The translations under genes were made by a program, and so were the position numbers. The notes under the pieces are model-generated. The model was given only the letters and a program-made list of their open reading frames with translations, was not told where the DNA came from and searched no databases. Shown one piece after another: positions 18,920-27,114 of a stretch of 64,000 nt of DNA (the stretch's first letter is position 1; every line of letters starts with the position of its first letter). Source of the DNA: Faecalibacterium sp. I3-3-33 (GTDB lineage: Bacteria > Bacillota > Clostridia > Oscillospirales > Ruminococcaceae); contig NZ_CP094469.1 in assembly GCF_023347295.1 (NCBI RefSeq), positions 1,302,001 through 1,366,000 of the forward strand. Direction: 5' to 3'.

Positions 18920-21256
18920 TCAGTAGGTGATGGACTCGCCGTCGTCGTCCTCTTCCAATGTAGCGCCGGGCAGCTGTTCAACAGGCTCGGGCTTGCGCTT
19001 GCGGAAGATGCCCTGCTGCATGTTCCACAGCTCGGCGTAGCGGCCATCCTTTGCCAGCAGTTCATCATGGGTGCCGCGCTCCACGATCTTGCCGTGATCC
19101 ATCACAAGGATCAGGTCACAGTCACGGATGGTGGAAAGGCGGTGCGCCACGATCAGCATGGAACGGTCTGCCAGCTGCTCGTAGATCATGTTGAAAATCA
19201 GCGTTTCGGTGGCGAAGTCCAGATTACTGGTGGACTCGTCCAGAATGTAGAGGTTAGAGTCCTTCAGGAAGGCGCGCGCCAGTGCGATACGCTGCTTCTC
19301 ACCGCCGGACAGGCCGTTACCGGCTTCCTCCAGATAGGTGTTGTACTGCAGCGGCAGATGACGGATAAACTCGTGGGCATCGGCCTTCTTGGCAGCTTCC
19401 TTCACCTCGTCCAGCGTGGCATCCATGCGGGAGATGCGGATGTTGTCGTAGATGGTTTTACTGAACAGCTCGATGTTCTGGGGCACATAGGCAATGGCGC
19501 GGCGCACCGAACTGTTGGTGTACTCGGCCAGATTTGCACCGTTAATGTCGATCTCGCCGTCCTCGGGGTCGTAGTACTTCAGCAGCAGCTTGGTAATGGT
19601 GGATTTGCCGCTGCCGCTGCCGCCCACCAACGCCACCTTTTTACCGGCGGGAATGGTGAAGCTGACATGATCCAGTGCAGGGGTACGGTTGCCGTAGCGG
19701 AAGGTGACGTCCTTGAACTCGATGTCGCCCTCCACTTTGTCCAGCTCGCTCTGCTCCACGCCGTCGGCGGTCTCGTACTCGGCGGGGTAGTCCATGATCT
19801 CGGTCAGACGTTTCATGGAGATGCTGGCCTCCTGGATCTGCATCTGCAGACCGATCAGGTTGCTCAGGGGAGAGGTGAAGTAGCCGGACAGGGTGCTGAA
19901 AGCCATAAAGCCGCCCAGTGTCATCTCGCCGTTCAGCACTTGACTGATGCCCACATAGGTGGTCAGCATACTGAAGCCGGTGGAGATGAAGGAGGAGATC
20001 AGACCCTGCGTGGTGCTGATGCGGCTGGAACGCAGGCTGATCTTCAGGCTCTTCATGTACTCGCGTTCCAGATTATCCAGCTCGGTCTGCTCGTTGGCGT
20101 TGCACTTGACGGTCTCGATACCGCGCAGGCTCTCGATCATCTGGCTGTTCAGCGCAGCAGACTGTGCCATGCTCTCTTCATTGATCTTTTTATAGGGCTG
20201 CTTGTACACCAGCACCAGCAAAATGCTGACCAGCGCCATGAACAGCGAGATGGAGAACAGCATGGCGTTCATGCGGAACAGGATGATGCCGGTGATGATG
20301 GCCATGGAGATATCCATCACAAGGCTCAGCGCAATGCTGGTAAAAATGGACTTGATGGTGTTTGCGTCCGAGTAACGGGTGGTGATATCACCGGTTTTGC
20401 GGGTGGCAAAGAACTTCATGGGCAGGTTGAAGATATGCCCGAAGTACCCCAGCATCAGCGGGATATCGATTTTGATGGACAGATGGATCAGCACCCATTG
20501 GCGCACAAAGCCGATCAGGGTACTGGTAATGCTGACCACGCTGAACACTAAGATCAATGTGACCAGCAGGTTGTTCAGCCCGTAGGGCAGCACCTCGTCC
20601 ATCAGGATCTTATTGAACATGGAGGACGCGATGCCCAGGATGGTGGTGATGACCGAGCTGAGGATGGCGTAGAAGAACAGCTTTTTCTGGGGCAGCAGCA
20701 GGTTGATATACCGCTTCATCATGCCGCCCTTTTCGATCTTGCCGCCCTTGAACTCCGAGGTGGGGTTCAGCAGCAGCAGAACGCCGGTAAAGTTCTTGTA
20801 GAACTCATCCAGACTGATTTTTTTCAGCTCCGTGCCGGGGTCGCCGATGATGACGTAATCCTTGCACTTATGCTTTTTGCCTTTTTCCTCTTCTTCCTTG
20901 CGGGCTTCGGCGTCCTGCAACATGTGCTTGCGGCGCGCGCCGTCATCCTTGATGGTGGTCTTTTTAAACACTACAACAAAGTGAGCCAAGCCCTGGTCGG
21001 TGATGACCTGTGCAATGCAGGGAAGCGAGAAATCGCTCAGGAAGTTTTCGCGGTCCACGCGGACTGCGGCGGTGGTAAAACCAAGCTCATTGGCGGCTTT
21101 TTGCAGGCCTACAAGGTTGGTGCCTTTCAGGTCGGTGCCCATCATATCCCGCAGGCGGGTGATGGTAACTTCCTTTTTGTAGTGCAGGCACACCATGGCC
21201 AGACAGGCAGCCGCACAGTCGGTGGTATCGTGCTGCCGGACGTAGGTATAACGCAT
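18920..21256 (-). CDS. Peptidase-containing (C39) ABC exporter
   Basis: 778 residues with three modules. The N-terminal C39 peptidase (about 1–150) has Gln8, Cys14 (TTDCAAAC), His92 (LAHFVVV) and Asp139 (IIGDP). About six TM helices follow (about 165–450), then an ATPase with GGSGSGKST, LSGGEKQR and LDEST. Such proteins cut leader peptides after a double Gly and export the product. Two oddities: the residue after the catalytic Cys is Ala where Gly is usual, and about 35 charged residues (Lys/Glu-rich) are inserted between His92 and Asp139. AAAGGAAA precedes ATG 21256. No substrate peptide was found beside it. Confidence 0.9.
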   Translation of the reverse strand: MRYTYVRQHDTTDCAAACLAMVCLHYKKEVTITRLRDMMGTDLKGTNLVGLQKAANELGFTTAAVRVDRENFLSDFSLPCIAQVITDQGLAHFVVVFKKTTIKDDGARRKHMLQDAEARKEEEEKGKKHKCKDYVIIGDPGTELKKISLDEFYKNFTGVLLLLNPTSEFKGGKIEKGGMMKRYINLLLPQKKLFFYAILSSVITTILGIASSMFNKILMDEVLPYGLNNLLVTLILVFSVVSITSTLIGFVRQWVLIHLSIKIDIPLMLGYFGHIFNLPMKFFATRKTGDITTRYSDANTIKSIFTSIALSLVMDISMAIITGIILFRMNAMLFSISLFMALVSILLVLVYKQPYKKINEESMAQSAALNSQMIESLRGIETVKCNANEQTELDNLEREYMKSLKISLRSSRISTTQGLISSFISTGFSMLTTYVGISQVLNGEMTLGGFMAFSTLSGYFTSPLSNLIGLQMQIQEASISMKRLTEIMDYPAEYETADGVEQSELDKVEGDIEFKDVTFRYGNRTPALDHVSFTIPAGKKVALVGGSGSGKSTITKLLLKYYDPEDGEIDINGANLAEYTNSSVRRAIAYVPQNIELFSKTIYDNIRISRMDATLDEVKEAAKKADAHEFIRHLPLQYNTYLEEAGNGLSGGEKQRIALARAFLKDSNLYILDESTSNLDFATETLIFNMIYEQLADRSMLIVAHRLSTIRDCDLILVMDHGKIVERGTHDELLAKDGRYAELWNMQQGIFRKRKPEPVEQLPGATLEEDDDGESITY

Positions 21257-21555
21257 AGATGTTTCCTTTTACTCTCAAGATTTATTCAAACGACACCAAG
21301 CTGCCCTGCCGCCCCGTGTTTGCCGCACAAAGCTACCGGCCGGCCTGCTGATTTGACCAACGAAAAAACTGCGCTCCTGCACGGCAGCCTTCTGACCGGG
21401 GGGAGCGCCTGTCTGTGGGGCAGAAAAAGCTGTGCGGGCTGCGCAGTGCCTTTTCCACGCCTATAAACTTATAAAAGTATACCACATCCACTAGGGTTCT
21501 TCAAGGCGATATTTTTTAAGAACCGTTAAGAATGGGTGAAAAAAGATACAGAAAA
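21257..21555. other. Leader region of the ABC exporter, no gene seen
   Basis: About 300 bases with no supportable reading frame. On the minus strand TATACTTTTATAAG near 21470–21485 could hold the -10 of the exporter promoter, leaving a ~210-base untranslated leader. A weak hairpin with TTTTTTCG near 21360–21400 might act in attenuation. Confidence 0.35.
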
Positions 21556-21588
21556 ACAAAAAAGCGATGGAAAAATATCCATCGCTTT
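21556..21588 (-). terminator. Terminator after tRNA-Asn
   Basis: AAGCGATGGA…TCCATCGCTT stem with T-run on the minus strand. Confidence 0.85.
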
Positions 21589-21590
21589 GT

Positions 21591-21668
21591 TGGCGCCTCT
21601 TGCCTGACTCGAACAGGCGACACCCTGATTAACAGTCAGGTGCTCTAACCGACTGAGCTAAAGAGGCA
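21591..21668 (-). tRNA. tRNA-Asn (GTT)
   Basis: Reads TGCCTCTTTAGCTCAG… on the minus strand. The anticodon arm is CTGACTGTTAATCAG (GTT, Asn), the T arm GCCTGTTCGAGTCAGGC, and the acceptor TGCCTCT pairs with AGAGGCG. CCA is encoded (21591–21593). Confidence 0.97.
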
Positions 21669-21688
21669 TATCAGTGACTGCAAGAAAT

Positions 21689-21717
21689 ATTATACCGCAG
21701 TCACTGCACTTTTGCAA
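21689..21717 (-). promoter_or_regulatory. Promoter for tRNA-Asn
   Basis: On the minus strand TTGCAA (21712–21717), 17 bases, TATAAT (21689–21694). Confidence 0.8.
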
Positions 21718-21749
21718 GCCTTTTTTGCAAAAATTCGGAAATCATTTTT

Positions 21750-21850
21750 CCTCTCAAGGCTTCCCCCGGAAGGGGGCAGTTGGCAGAACCCCTTCCGTCT
21801 TGCCGCTGCGCGTCAAGCCACCTTCCCCAAGGGGACGGCTTGGCAATTGC
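21750..21850. repeat. Mirror-type GC-rich intergenic repeat
   Basis: CTTCCCCCGGAAGGGGG and CACCTTCCCCAAGGGGACGG form back-to-back palindromes, joined by a GCCGCTGCGCGTCAAGCC segment. The style matches the elements at 28635 and 35603–35781. No coding role. Confidence 0.55.
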
Positions 21851-21856
21851 CGGGCA

Positions 21857-21899
21857 CAAAAAAGCAGCGCAGAAACGCCCATAGGTGCTTCTGCGCTGC
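21857..21899 (-). terminator. Terminator after typA
   Basis: GCAGCGCAGAA (21864–21874) with TTCTGCGCTGC (21889–21899), T-run on minus. Confidence 0.85.
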
Positions 21900-21923
21900 T
21901 ATAATAAGGATGCTTTTGTAAAA

Positions 21924-23747
21924 TTACTTCAGCTTGCTCTTGGCCTTCATGCGCTGGTCGTGGTTCAGGATCTGCTTGCGGATGCGCAGATTCTCCGGGG
22001 TGACCTCCAGCAGCTCGTCCTGTGCAAGGAACTCCAAGCAGCCCTCGAGGCTCAGCTTGCTGACCGGGATCAGGCGCAGCGCGTCGTCAGAGCCGGAAGA
22101 GCGGGTGTTGGTCAGGTGCTTGGTCTTGCAGACGTTCACGTCCACATCCTCGCCGGAAGCGGTGTAGCCGATGACCATGCCCTCATACACCTTCTCGCCG
22201 GCACCGATAAGCAGAGTGCCGCGCTGCTGGGCGTTGTACAGGCCGTAGGTGACGGCGTCGCCGGTCTCAAAGCTGACCAGAGAGCCGGTGGAGCGGTTGG
22301 CGATCATGCCAGCCCAGACGTCGTAGCCGTCAAAGATCTGGTTGATAATGCCCTCGCCGTGGGTATCGGTCAGGAACTGGTTGCGGTAGCCGAACAGGCC
22401 GCGGCTGGGCATACGGAACTCCAGACGGACACGGTCGGTGCCCAGAGACTCCATCTGCTGCAGCAGTGCCTTGCGCTGACCCAGACCGGTCATGACAGCA
22501 CCCTGATACTGGGTGGGCACGTCGATGACAACGTGCTCCATGGGCTCGTAGGTCTTGCCGTCGATGACCTTGGTCAGAACGTGCGGGGGAGAGACCTGCA
22601 GCTCGTAGCCCTCACGGCGCATGGTCTCAATCAGGATGGACAGGTGCATCTCACCACGGCCCATGACGCGGAAGGAATCAGTCGTGGGGGAGTCCTCCAC
22701 TTTCAGAGCAACGTCCTTCAGCAGTTCCTTCTGCAGACGGTCGCGGATCTGGCGGCTGGTGACGTACTTGCCCTCGCGGCCTGCCAGCGGGCTGTCGTTG
22801 ACGGAGAAGGTCATCTCCACGGTGGGGTCGTTGATCTTGACAAAAGGCAGCGGCTCGATCTGAGCGGGGCTGCACAGGGTGTTGCCGATGGTCACATCCG
22901 GCAGACCGGAGAAAGCCACGATATCGCCTGCGGTGATGTTATCGCAGGGCTGACGGCCGTTTGCCTGGAAGTCATACAGCTTGGTCAGGCGGCCGCGCAT
23001 CTTCAGGTCGGGGTTGTGCCAGTCGCAAACGACCACTTCCTCGCCCACCTTGGCAACACCGTTCTGGATGCGGCCGATGCCGATGCGGCCCACGAAGTCG
23101 TTGTAGTCCACAGAGGACACCAGCATCTGGAAGGGCGCCTCGGGGTCGCCCTCCGGCGGCTTGATGGTGCTCAGCAGGGTGTCGAACAGAGGAATCAGGT
23201 CGGTGCCGGGCACATCGGGGTCAAGGCTTGCAGTGCCCTGACGGCCGCAGCAGAACAGGATGGGGCACTCCAGCTGCTCGTCGGTAGCGCCCAGATCCAT
23301 CAGCAGGTACAGCACCTCGTCGATGACTTCCTTGATGCGGGCATCGGGACGGTCGATCTTGTTGATAGCCACCACAAGGCTCAGGTTCTGCTGCAGAGCC
23401 TTCTGCAGCACAAAGCGGGTCTGGGGCATGCAGCCCTCGGCAGCGTCCACCAGCAGCAGCACGCCGTTGACCATCTTCAGCACGCGCTCCACCTCGCCGC
23501 CAAAGTCGGCGTGGCCCGGAGTATCGACGATGTTGATCTTGACGCCCTTGTAGGTGCAGGAGCAGTTCTTAGCCAGAATGGTGATGCCGCGCTCACGCTC
23601 GATATCGCCGCTGTCCATCACGCGCTCGGCCACGGCCTGATTGTCGCGGAAAGCGCCGCTCTGACGCAGCAGGGCATCCACCAGGGTGGTCTTGCCGTGG
23701 TCAACGTGAGCGATAATGGCAACGTTGCGCAAATCGTTACGAACCAT
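21924..23747 (-). CDS. typA: Ribosome-associated GTPase TypA/BipA
   Basis: Translational GTPase with roles in 50S assembly and stress, acting on the ribosome. The 607-residue length is standard. G1 AHVDHGKTTLVD lies near residue 14, then G2 (ERERGITI), G3 DTPGHADFGG, G4 NKIDRPDA; EF-G-like domains III and V and the BipA-specific C-terminal domain follow. The C terminus KAKSKLK is lysine-rich as in family members. A promoter lies upstream on the minus strand and a strong terminator follows. Confidence 0.96.
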   Translation of the reverse strand: MVRNDLRNVAIIAHVDHGKTTLVDALLRQSGAFRDNQAVAERVMDSGDIERERGITILAKNCSCTYKGVKINIVDTPGHADFGGEVERVLKMVNGVLLLVDAAEGCMPQTRFVLQKALQQNLSLVVAINKIDRPDARIKEVIDEVLYLLMDLGATDEQLECPILFCCGRQGTASLDPDVPGTDLIPLFDTLLSTIKPPEGDPEAPFQMLVSSVDYNDFVGRIGIGRIQNGVAKVGEEVVVCDWHNPDLKMRGRLTKLYDFQANGRQPCDNITAGDIVAFSGLPDVTIGNTLCSPAQIEPLPFVKINDPTVEMTFSVNDSPLAGREGKYVTSRQIRDRLQKELLKDVALKVEDSPTTDSFRVMGRGEMHLSILIETMRREGYELQVSPPHVLTKVIDGKTYEPMEHVVIDVPTQYQGAVMTGLGQRKALLQQMESLGTDRVRLEFRMPSRGLFGYRNQFLTDTHGEGIINQIFDGYDVWAGMIANRSTGSLVSFETGDAVTYGLYNAQQRGTLLIGAGEKVYEGMVIGYTASGEDVDVNVCKTKHLTNTRSSGSDDALRLIPVSKLSLEGCLEFLAQDELLEVTPENLRIRKQILNHDQRMKAKSKLK

Positions 23748-23810
23748 AAATTTCTACCTCTCTATTTAAAAAGACTCATAAAATACGAACGAACGTCATA
23801 CAAGCCTAAG

Positions 23811-23838
23811 TTTATAACAGAACAGGGTGGTTTGTCAA
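23811..23838 (-). promoter_or_regulatory. Promoter for typA
   Basis: Minus strand TTGACA (23833–23838), 16 bases, TATAAA (23811–23816). Confidence 0.65.
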
Positions 23839-23961
23839 GATTGTATAAAAATTTTTTCTGCAATTCAGCATTATGCCCGTAAACTTCCCGCAGATTTGTG
23901 CGGCGTGTACCTTAAAAATATGTTATACTAAAGCCATAAAACGAACCGGAGGTGTTTTGCA

Positions 23962-25569
23962 TTGAAGCTGACATTTTTAGGCGCGAACCATGAGGTGACC
24001 GGCAGCTGCACCATGCTGGAAGCGGCAGGGCAGCGGTTTCTCATCGACTACGGCATGGAGCAGGGCAAAAATGTGTACGAAAACCAGCCCTTGCCCGTAG
24101 CCCCCGGCGAGATCGACTTTGTACTCATCACCCATGCCCATATCGACCATACCGGCCTTTTGCCGCTGCTGGCGCACAACGGCTTCCGGGGCAGGATCTA
24201 TGCCACCATCCCCACGGTGGAGCTGTGCGGCATTATGCTGCGGGACTCGGCGCATATTCAGGAGTTTGAAGCCGAGTGGAAAAACCGCAAGGGCAAGCGC
24301 TCCGGCGCAGAGCCGGTGGAGCCCATGTACACCATACAGGATGCCGAAGCCGCCTGCCGCCTGTTTTTGGGCGTGGAGTACGGCAAGCGCATCCAGCTTG
24401 CCCCGGGCATCGAAGCACGGTTCGTGGACGTGGGACACCTGCTGGGCTCTGCCAGCATTGAGCTATGGATCACCGAGGGCAGCACCACCACAAAGCTGGT
24501 GTTCTCCGGCGATATCGGCAATCTGGATCAGCCCATCATAAAAGACCCTGCCTATATCCAACAGGCAGACTATGTGTTCATGGAGTCCACTTACGGCGAC
24601 CGCAACCACGCCCCCCGGCCGGACTATGTGGCAGAACTGGCAAAAATTTTGCAGCGCACCTTTGACCGGGGCGGCAATGTGGTAGTGCCCAGCTTTGCCG
24701 TGGGGCGCACGCAGGAGATGCTGTATTTTTTGCGGGAGATCAAGGAAAAAGGGCTGGTCAAGGGGCACGGCAACTTCCCGGTCTACATCGACAGCCCGCT
24801 GGCCACCGAAGCCACCCGCATCTTCCGGGATACAGACCCCGATTGCTTTGACGCCCAGACCCGCGCCCTGCTGGAAAAAGGCATCGACCCCATCAACGTG
24901 CCGGGGCTGCGCATCAGCGTGACCAGCGATGATTCCCGCATGATCAACACCGACCGCACGCCCAAGGTCATTCTGTCCGCCAGCGGCATGTGCGAAGCCG
25001 GGCGCATCCGCCACCACCTCAAGCATAACCTGTGGCGGCCGGAATGCACCATCCTCTTCGTGGGCTTTCAGGCCGTGGGCACCTTGGGACGCACCCTCAT
25101 TGAAGGAACGGACTTGGTCAAGCTGTTCGGTGAGCCCATCGAGGTAAAGGCCGAGATCTGCCAGCTGACCGGCATGTCCGGCCACGCGGACAAGGACGGT
25201 CTGCTGCGCTGGGTGAATGCCTTTACGGAAAAGCCCCGGCGGGTGTTCGTGATCCACGGCGAGGACGAGGTGGAGAACCGCTTTGTGGACACCCTGACCG
25301 AGCAGGGCTTTACCGCCTGTGCGCCCTACAACGGTGCGCAGTGGGCCATCGGTGCCGAGGGCGCAGTCTGCCTGCAGGAGGGTACGAAGGTCCGCGTGGA
25401 GCAGAGGACAGGCGAGGGTGCAAACCGCGCCGCTACCGTGTTCCAGCGGCTGGTCAGCGCCGGCAAGCGCCTGCTGCGGGTCATCGAGCACAACGAGGGT
25501 GGCGCAAATAAAGATCTGGCAAAATTTGCCGACCAGATCAACGCCCTGTGCGACAAATGGGACAGGTAA
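23962..25569 (+). CDS. MBL-fold/beta-CASP RNA-type metallohydrolase
   Basis: 535 residues. Metallo-beta-lactamase core with ITHAHIDHTGLLP near residue 57, HLLGSAS, FSGDIG, a beta-CASP insert, then GHADKDGLLRW and VIHGEDE as the C-terminal RMMBL motif. The family includes YsiH/CPSF-like exo- or endoribonucleases, so RNA processing is the best guess. Start is TTG 23962 after GGAGG at 23948–23952. A -10-like TATACT sits at 23924. A last ~80 residues beyond RMMBL form a charged helical tail that many shorter relatives lack. Confidence 0.88.
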   Translation: MKLTFLGANHEVTGSCTMLEAAGQRFLIDYGMEQGKNVYENQPLPVAPGEIDFVLITHAHIDHTGLLPLLAHNGFRGRIYATIPTVELCGIMLRDSAHIQEFEAEWKNRKGKRSGAEPVEPMYTIQDAEAACRLFLGVEYGKRIQLAPGIEARFVDVGHLLGSASIELWITEGSTTTKLVFSGDIGNLDQPIIKDPAYIQQADYVFMESTYGDRNHAPRPDYVAELAKILQRTFDRGGNVVVPSFAVGRTQEMLYFLREIKEKGLVKGHGNFPVYIDSPLATEATRIFRDTDPDCFDAQTRALLEKGIDPINVPGLRISVTSDDSRMINTDRTPKVILSASGMCEAGRIRHHLKHNLWRPECTILFVGFQAVGTLGRTLIEGTDLVKLFGEPIEVKAEICQLTGMSGHADKDGLLRWVNAFTEKPRRVFVIHGEDEVENRFVDTLTEQGFTACAPYNGAQWAIGAEGAVCLQEGTKVRVEQRTGEGANRAATVFQRLVSAGKRLLRVIEHNEGGANKDLAKFADQINALCDKWDR

Positions 25570-25678
25570 TGCAGCAGCCTTTTGCAGCGCAGCAACTCCG
25601 GGAAAAACGCAGCTGCGTCAAAAGCTCCCGGGTGCACTGCGCCGCTGAAAAAAGAGAAGAGTTTTTTGTAAAAAACCG

Positions 25679-25707
25679 TTGACAAGCGCCCCTCCGGCTG
25701 GTATAAT
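25679..25707 (+). promoter_or_regulatory. Promoter for tRNA-Ala
   Basis: Consensus TTGACA 25679–25684, spacer 17, TATAAT 25702–25707. Confidence 0.9.
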
Positions 25708-25740
25708 AACCCATGTCGTCAGGCACAAAGCCAAGCATCT

Positions 25741-25816
<76 letters not shown>

Positions 25817-25823
25817 TACAGTT

Positions 25824-25873
25824 CGTACTCGAACCCGATTCTTTATGAAAAAGGGTTCGGGTACGTTTTTTGT
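25824..25873 (+). terminator. Terminator after tRNA-Ala
   Basis: CGTACTCGAACCC pairs with GGGTTCGGGTACG (one G·U), followed by six T. Confidence 0.85.
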
Positions 25874-25919
25874 TTATCGGAAGTTCTGCGGAAGGACTAC
25901 TCGGAACGGTAAACGAGCA

Positions 25920-25960
25920 AAGGCAGGGTATCACTATGATAGTGGTATCCTGCCTTTTGC
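25920..25960 (+). terminator. Strong hairpin with T-run in the island
   Basis: GGCAGGGTATCACTAT (25922–25937) pairs with 25939–25954 over the whole length through two G·U wobbles, followed by TTTTGC. The wobbles suggest function as RNA. It may insulate the island from tRNA transcription. Confidence 0.65.
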
Positions 25961-26028
25961 TTTGCGGAATCAAGTTCGCTTTGTGCGAACTTGGTCGTCC
26001 CCCTATATGGCGCGTTTGGGAGTAGTCG

Positions 26029-26158
26029 CTGCGTACGTGCGTACCGGGAGCCTGTACACCTCTGACAAGGTGTAACACACTAGACTTTGTGCCAAAGTCT
26101 GTGTGCCAAGGGGTCAAGCCCCTTAGAATCCCTGCGGAGCGTGTACGCACGTACGCAG
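26029..26158. other. Cloverleaf-like nested inverted repeats (candidate oriT or structured RNA)
   Basis: A perfect 16-bp outer stem (CTGCGTACGTGCGTAC at 26029–26044 with 26143–26158) encloses three hairpins in a row: 26055–26074 (TACACCT/AGGTGTA), 26076–26105 (CACAC plus AGACTTTG pairing with CAAAGTCT plus GTGTG) and 26108–26124 (AAGGGG/CCCCTT). No reading frame fits. It lies upstream of the peptidase E gene in the island. Stacked repeats of this kind occur at transfer origins and single-strand origins of mobile elements; no nick-site motif was identified. Confidence 0.6.
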
Positions 26159-26262
26159 AAAAATGGCAAAATTTCACTATATCGGGGTGTTCTTTCATGG
26201 TGGAGTGTGGTATACTCGGCTTAGCCCAGTAAATCGGAATTTATATATAAAGGAGAATATTG

Positions 26263-26865
26263 ATGAAACTGTTTTTATGTTCGCACTTTTCAAGTGTAGG
26301 AAGTCTGATAAAGGAAGAAATTGAAAATAAAAAAGTCGCATTTATTCCAACAGCTTCGCTGCGTGAAGGCTACACCGGTTATGTCGGCTCGGCTCGAAAA
26401 TTATTCAAAAAGTTGGGAGCAATCGTAACTGAAATTGATATTTCAACGGAGGCTTATTCAACGATACAGTCTGTTTTTGAAGATGCGGATGTGATATATT
26501 TTACCGGCGGAAATTCTTTTTTCCTTATAGACCAGCTCCGTAAAACGGGAACGGATGAGCTGTTGAAGAAAGAATTGGCAAAGGGAAAACTGATGATTGG
26601 TGAATCGGCAGGTGCGATTATATGCGCTCCAAGCATCCAATATATCGAGCAAATGGATGAAAAGCCGGAGGACTACTCACAAGAAGATGATGCAGGGCTT
26701 GATTTGATTGATTTCTATGTTCTTCCGCATTATCTTACAGCACCATTTAAGAAAGTTACCGAGAAAATAATGACTGAGTTTTCGGATTTGAATCTATGCC
26801 CAATTAACAACCGTCAGGGAATTGTAATTGATGGTGAAGGTTCAAAGGTTATTTGCAAAGACTAA
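26263..26865 (+). CDS. Peptidase E-like (S51) serine peptidase
   Basis: 200 residues with the S51/class I glutamine-amidotransferase-like fold: FTGGNSFFLIDQLR at about 80–93, then the nucleophile elbow GESAGA (Ser115) and a later FYVLPHY with the histidine. The closest families are dipeptidase E and related cyanophycinase-like enzymes; the substrate is uncertain. ATG 26263 follows AAAGGAGA; a TTG three bases upstream is in frame but closer to the site. The codons are conspicuously AT-rich compared with every neighbour, a sign of recent transfer. Confidence 0.85.
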   Translation: MKLFLCSHFSSVGSLIKEEIENKKVAFIPTASLREGYTGYVGSARKLFKKLGAIVTEIDISTEAYSTIQSVFEDADVIYFTGGNSFFLIDQLRKTGTDELLKKELAKGKLMIGESAGAIICAPSIQYIEQMDEKPEDYSQEDDAGLDLIDFYVLPHYLTAPFKKVTEKIMTEFSDLNLCPINNRQGIVIDGEGSKVICKD

Positions 26866-27049
26866 TTTGAAAATTCCAGTTTGCCGTACTCGTTCCAGCA
26901 GGGTTTGGGGCAGGCACGCCCCAACAAGAAGCTGTCCCAAAGGGGCAAGAATTTTCAAGAATTGAAAATTTGTGGCCACGGGACGATTCTTGCTCTCAGC
27001 TTTTTCGCTGCGTTTCGCAATTTTCACATTTCAATCTGCTCGCAGATTG
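26866..27049 (+). other. Non-coding mobile-element sequence
   Basis: Contains inverted repeats such as GGGGCAGGCACGCCCC (about 26910–26925) and GAAAATTTGTG-type AT-rich stretches. I recall similar sequence from clostridial mobilisable elements. Open in one frame with the recombinase but without a plausible start. Confidence 0.4.
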
Positions 27050-27078
27050 TTGACAAGCTGCGCTTGACCCGATACTAT
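27050..27078 (+). promoter_or_regulatory. Promoter for the serine recombinase
   Basis: TTGACA 27050–27055, spacer 17, TACTAT 27073–27078. Confidence 0.65.
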
Positions 27079-27114
27079 AAAGGCAAGTCGAATACACGCC
27101 AAGGAGGTGCAACC

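Noticed and set aside
18751..19068. Small minus-strand frame overlapping the exporter 3' end, considered as a substrate peptide
   Set aside because: No GG-type leader, no ribosome site, and it runs through the terminator hairpin at 18801.
15496..20551. Long plus-strand frames opposite the exporter cluster
   Set aside because: Antisense shadows of the BIG2, HlyD and ABC genes; composition is Gly/Val/His-rich and no domains are recognisable.
21885..23882. 665-residue plus-strand frame
   Set aside because: Antisense to typA, which has all GTPase motifs.
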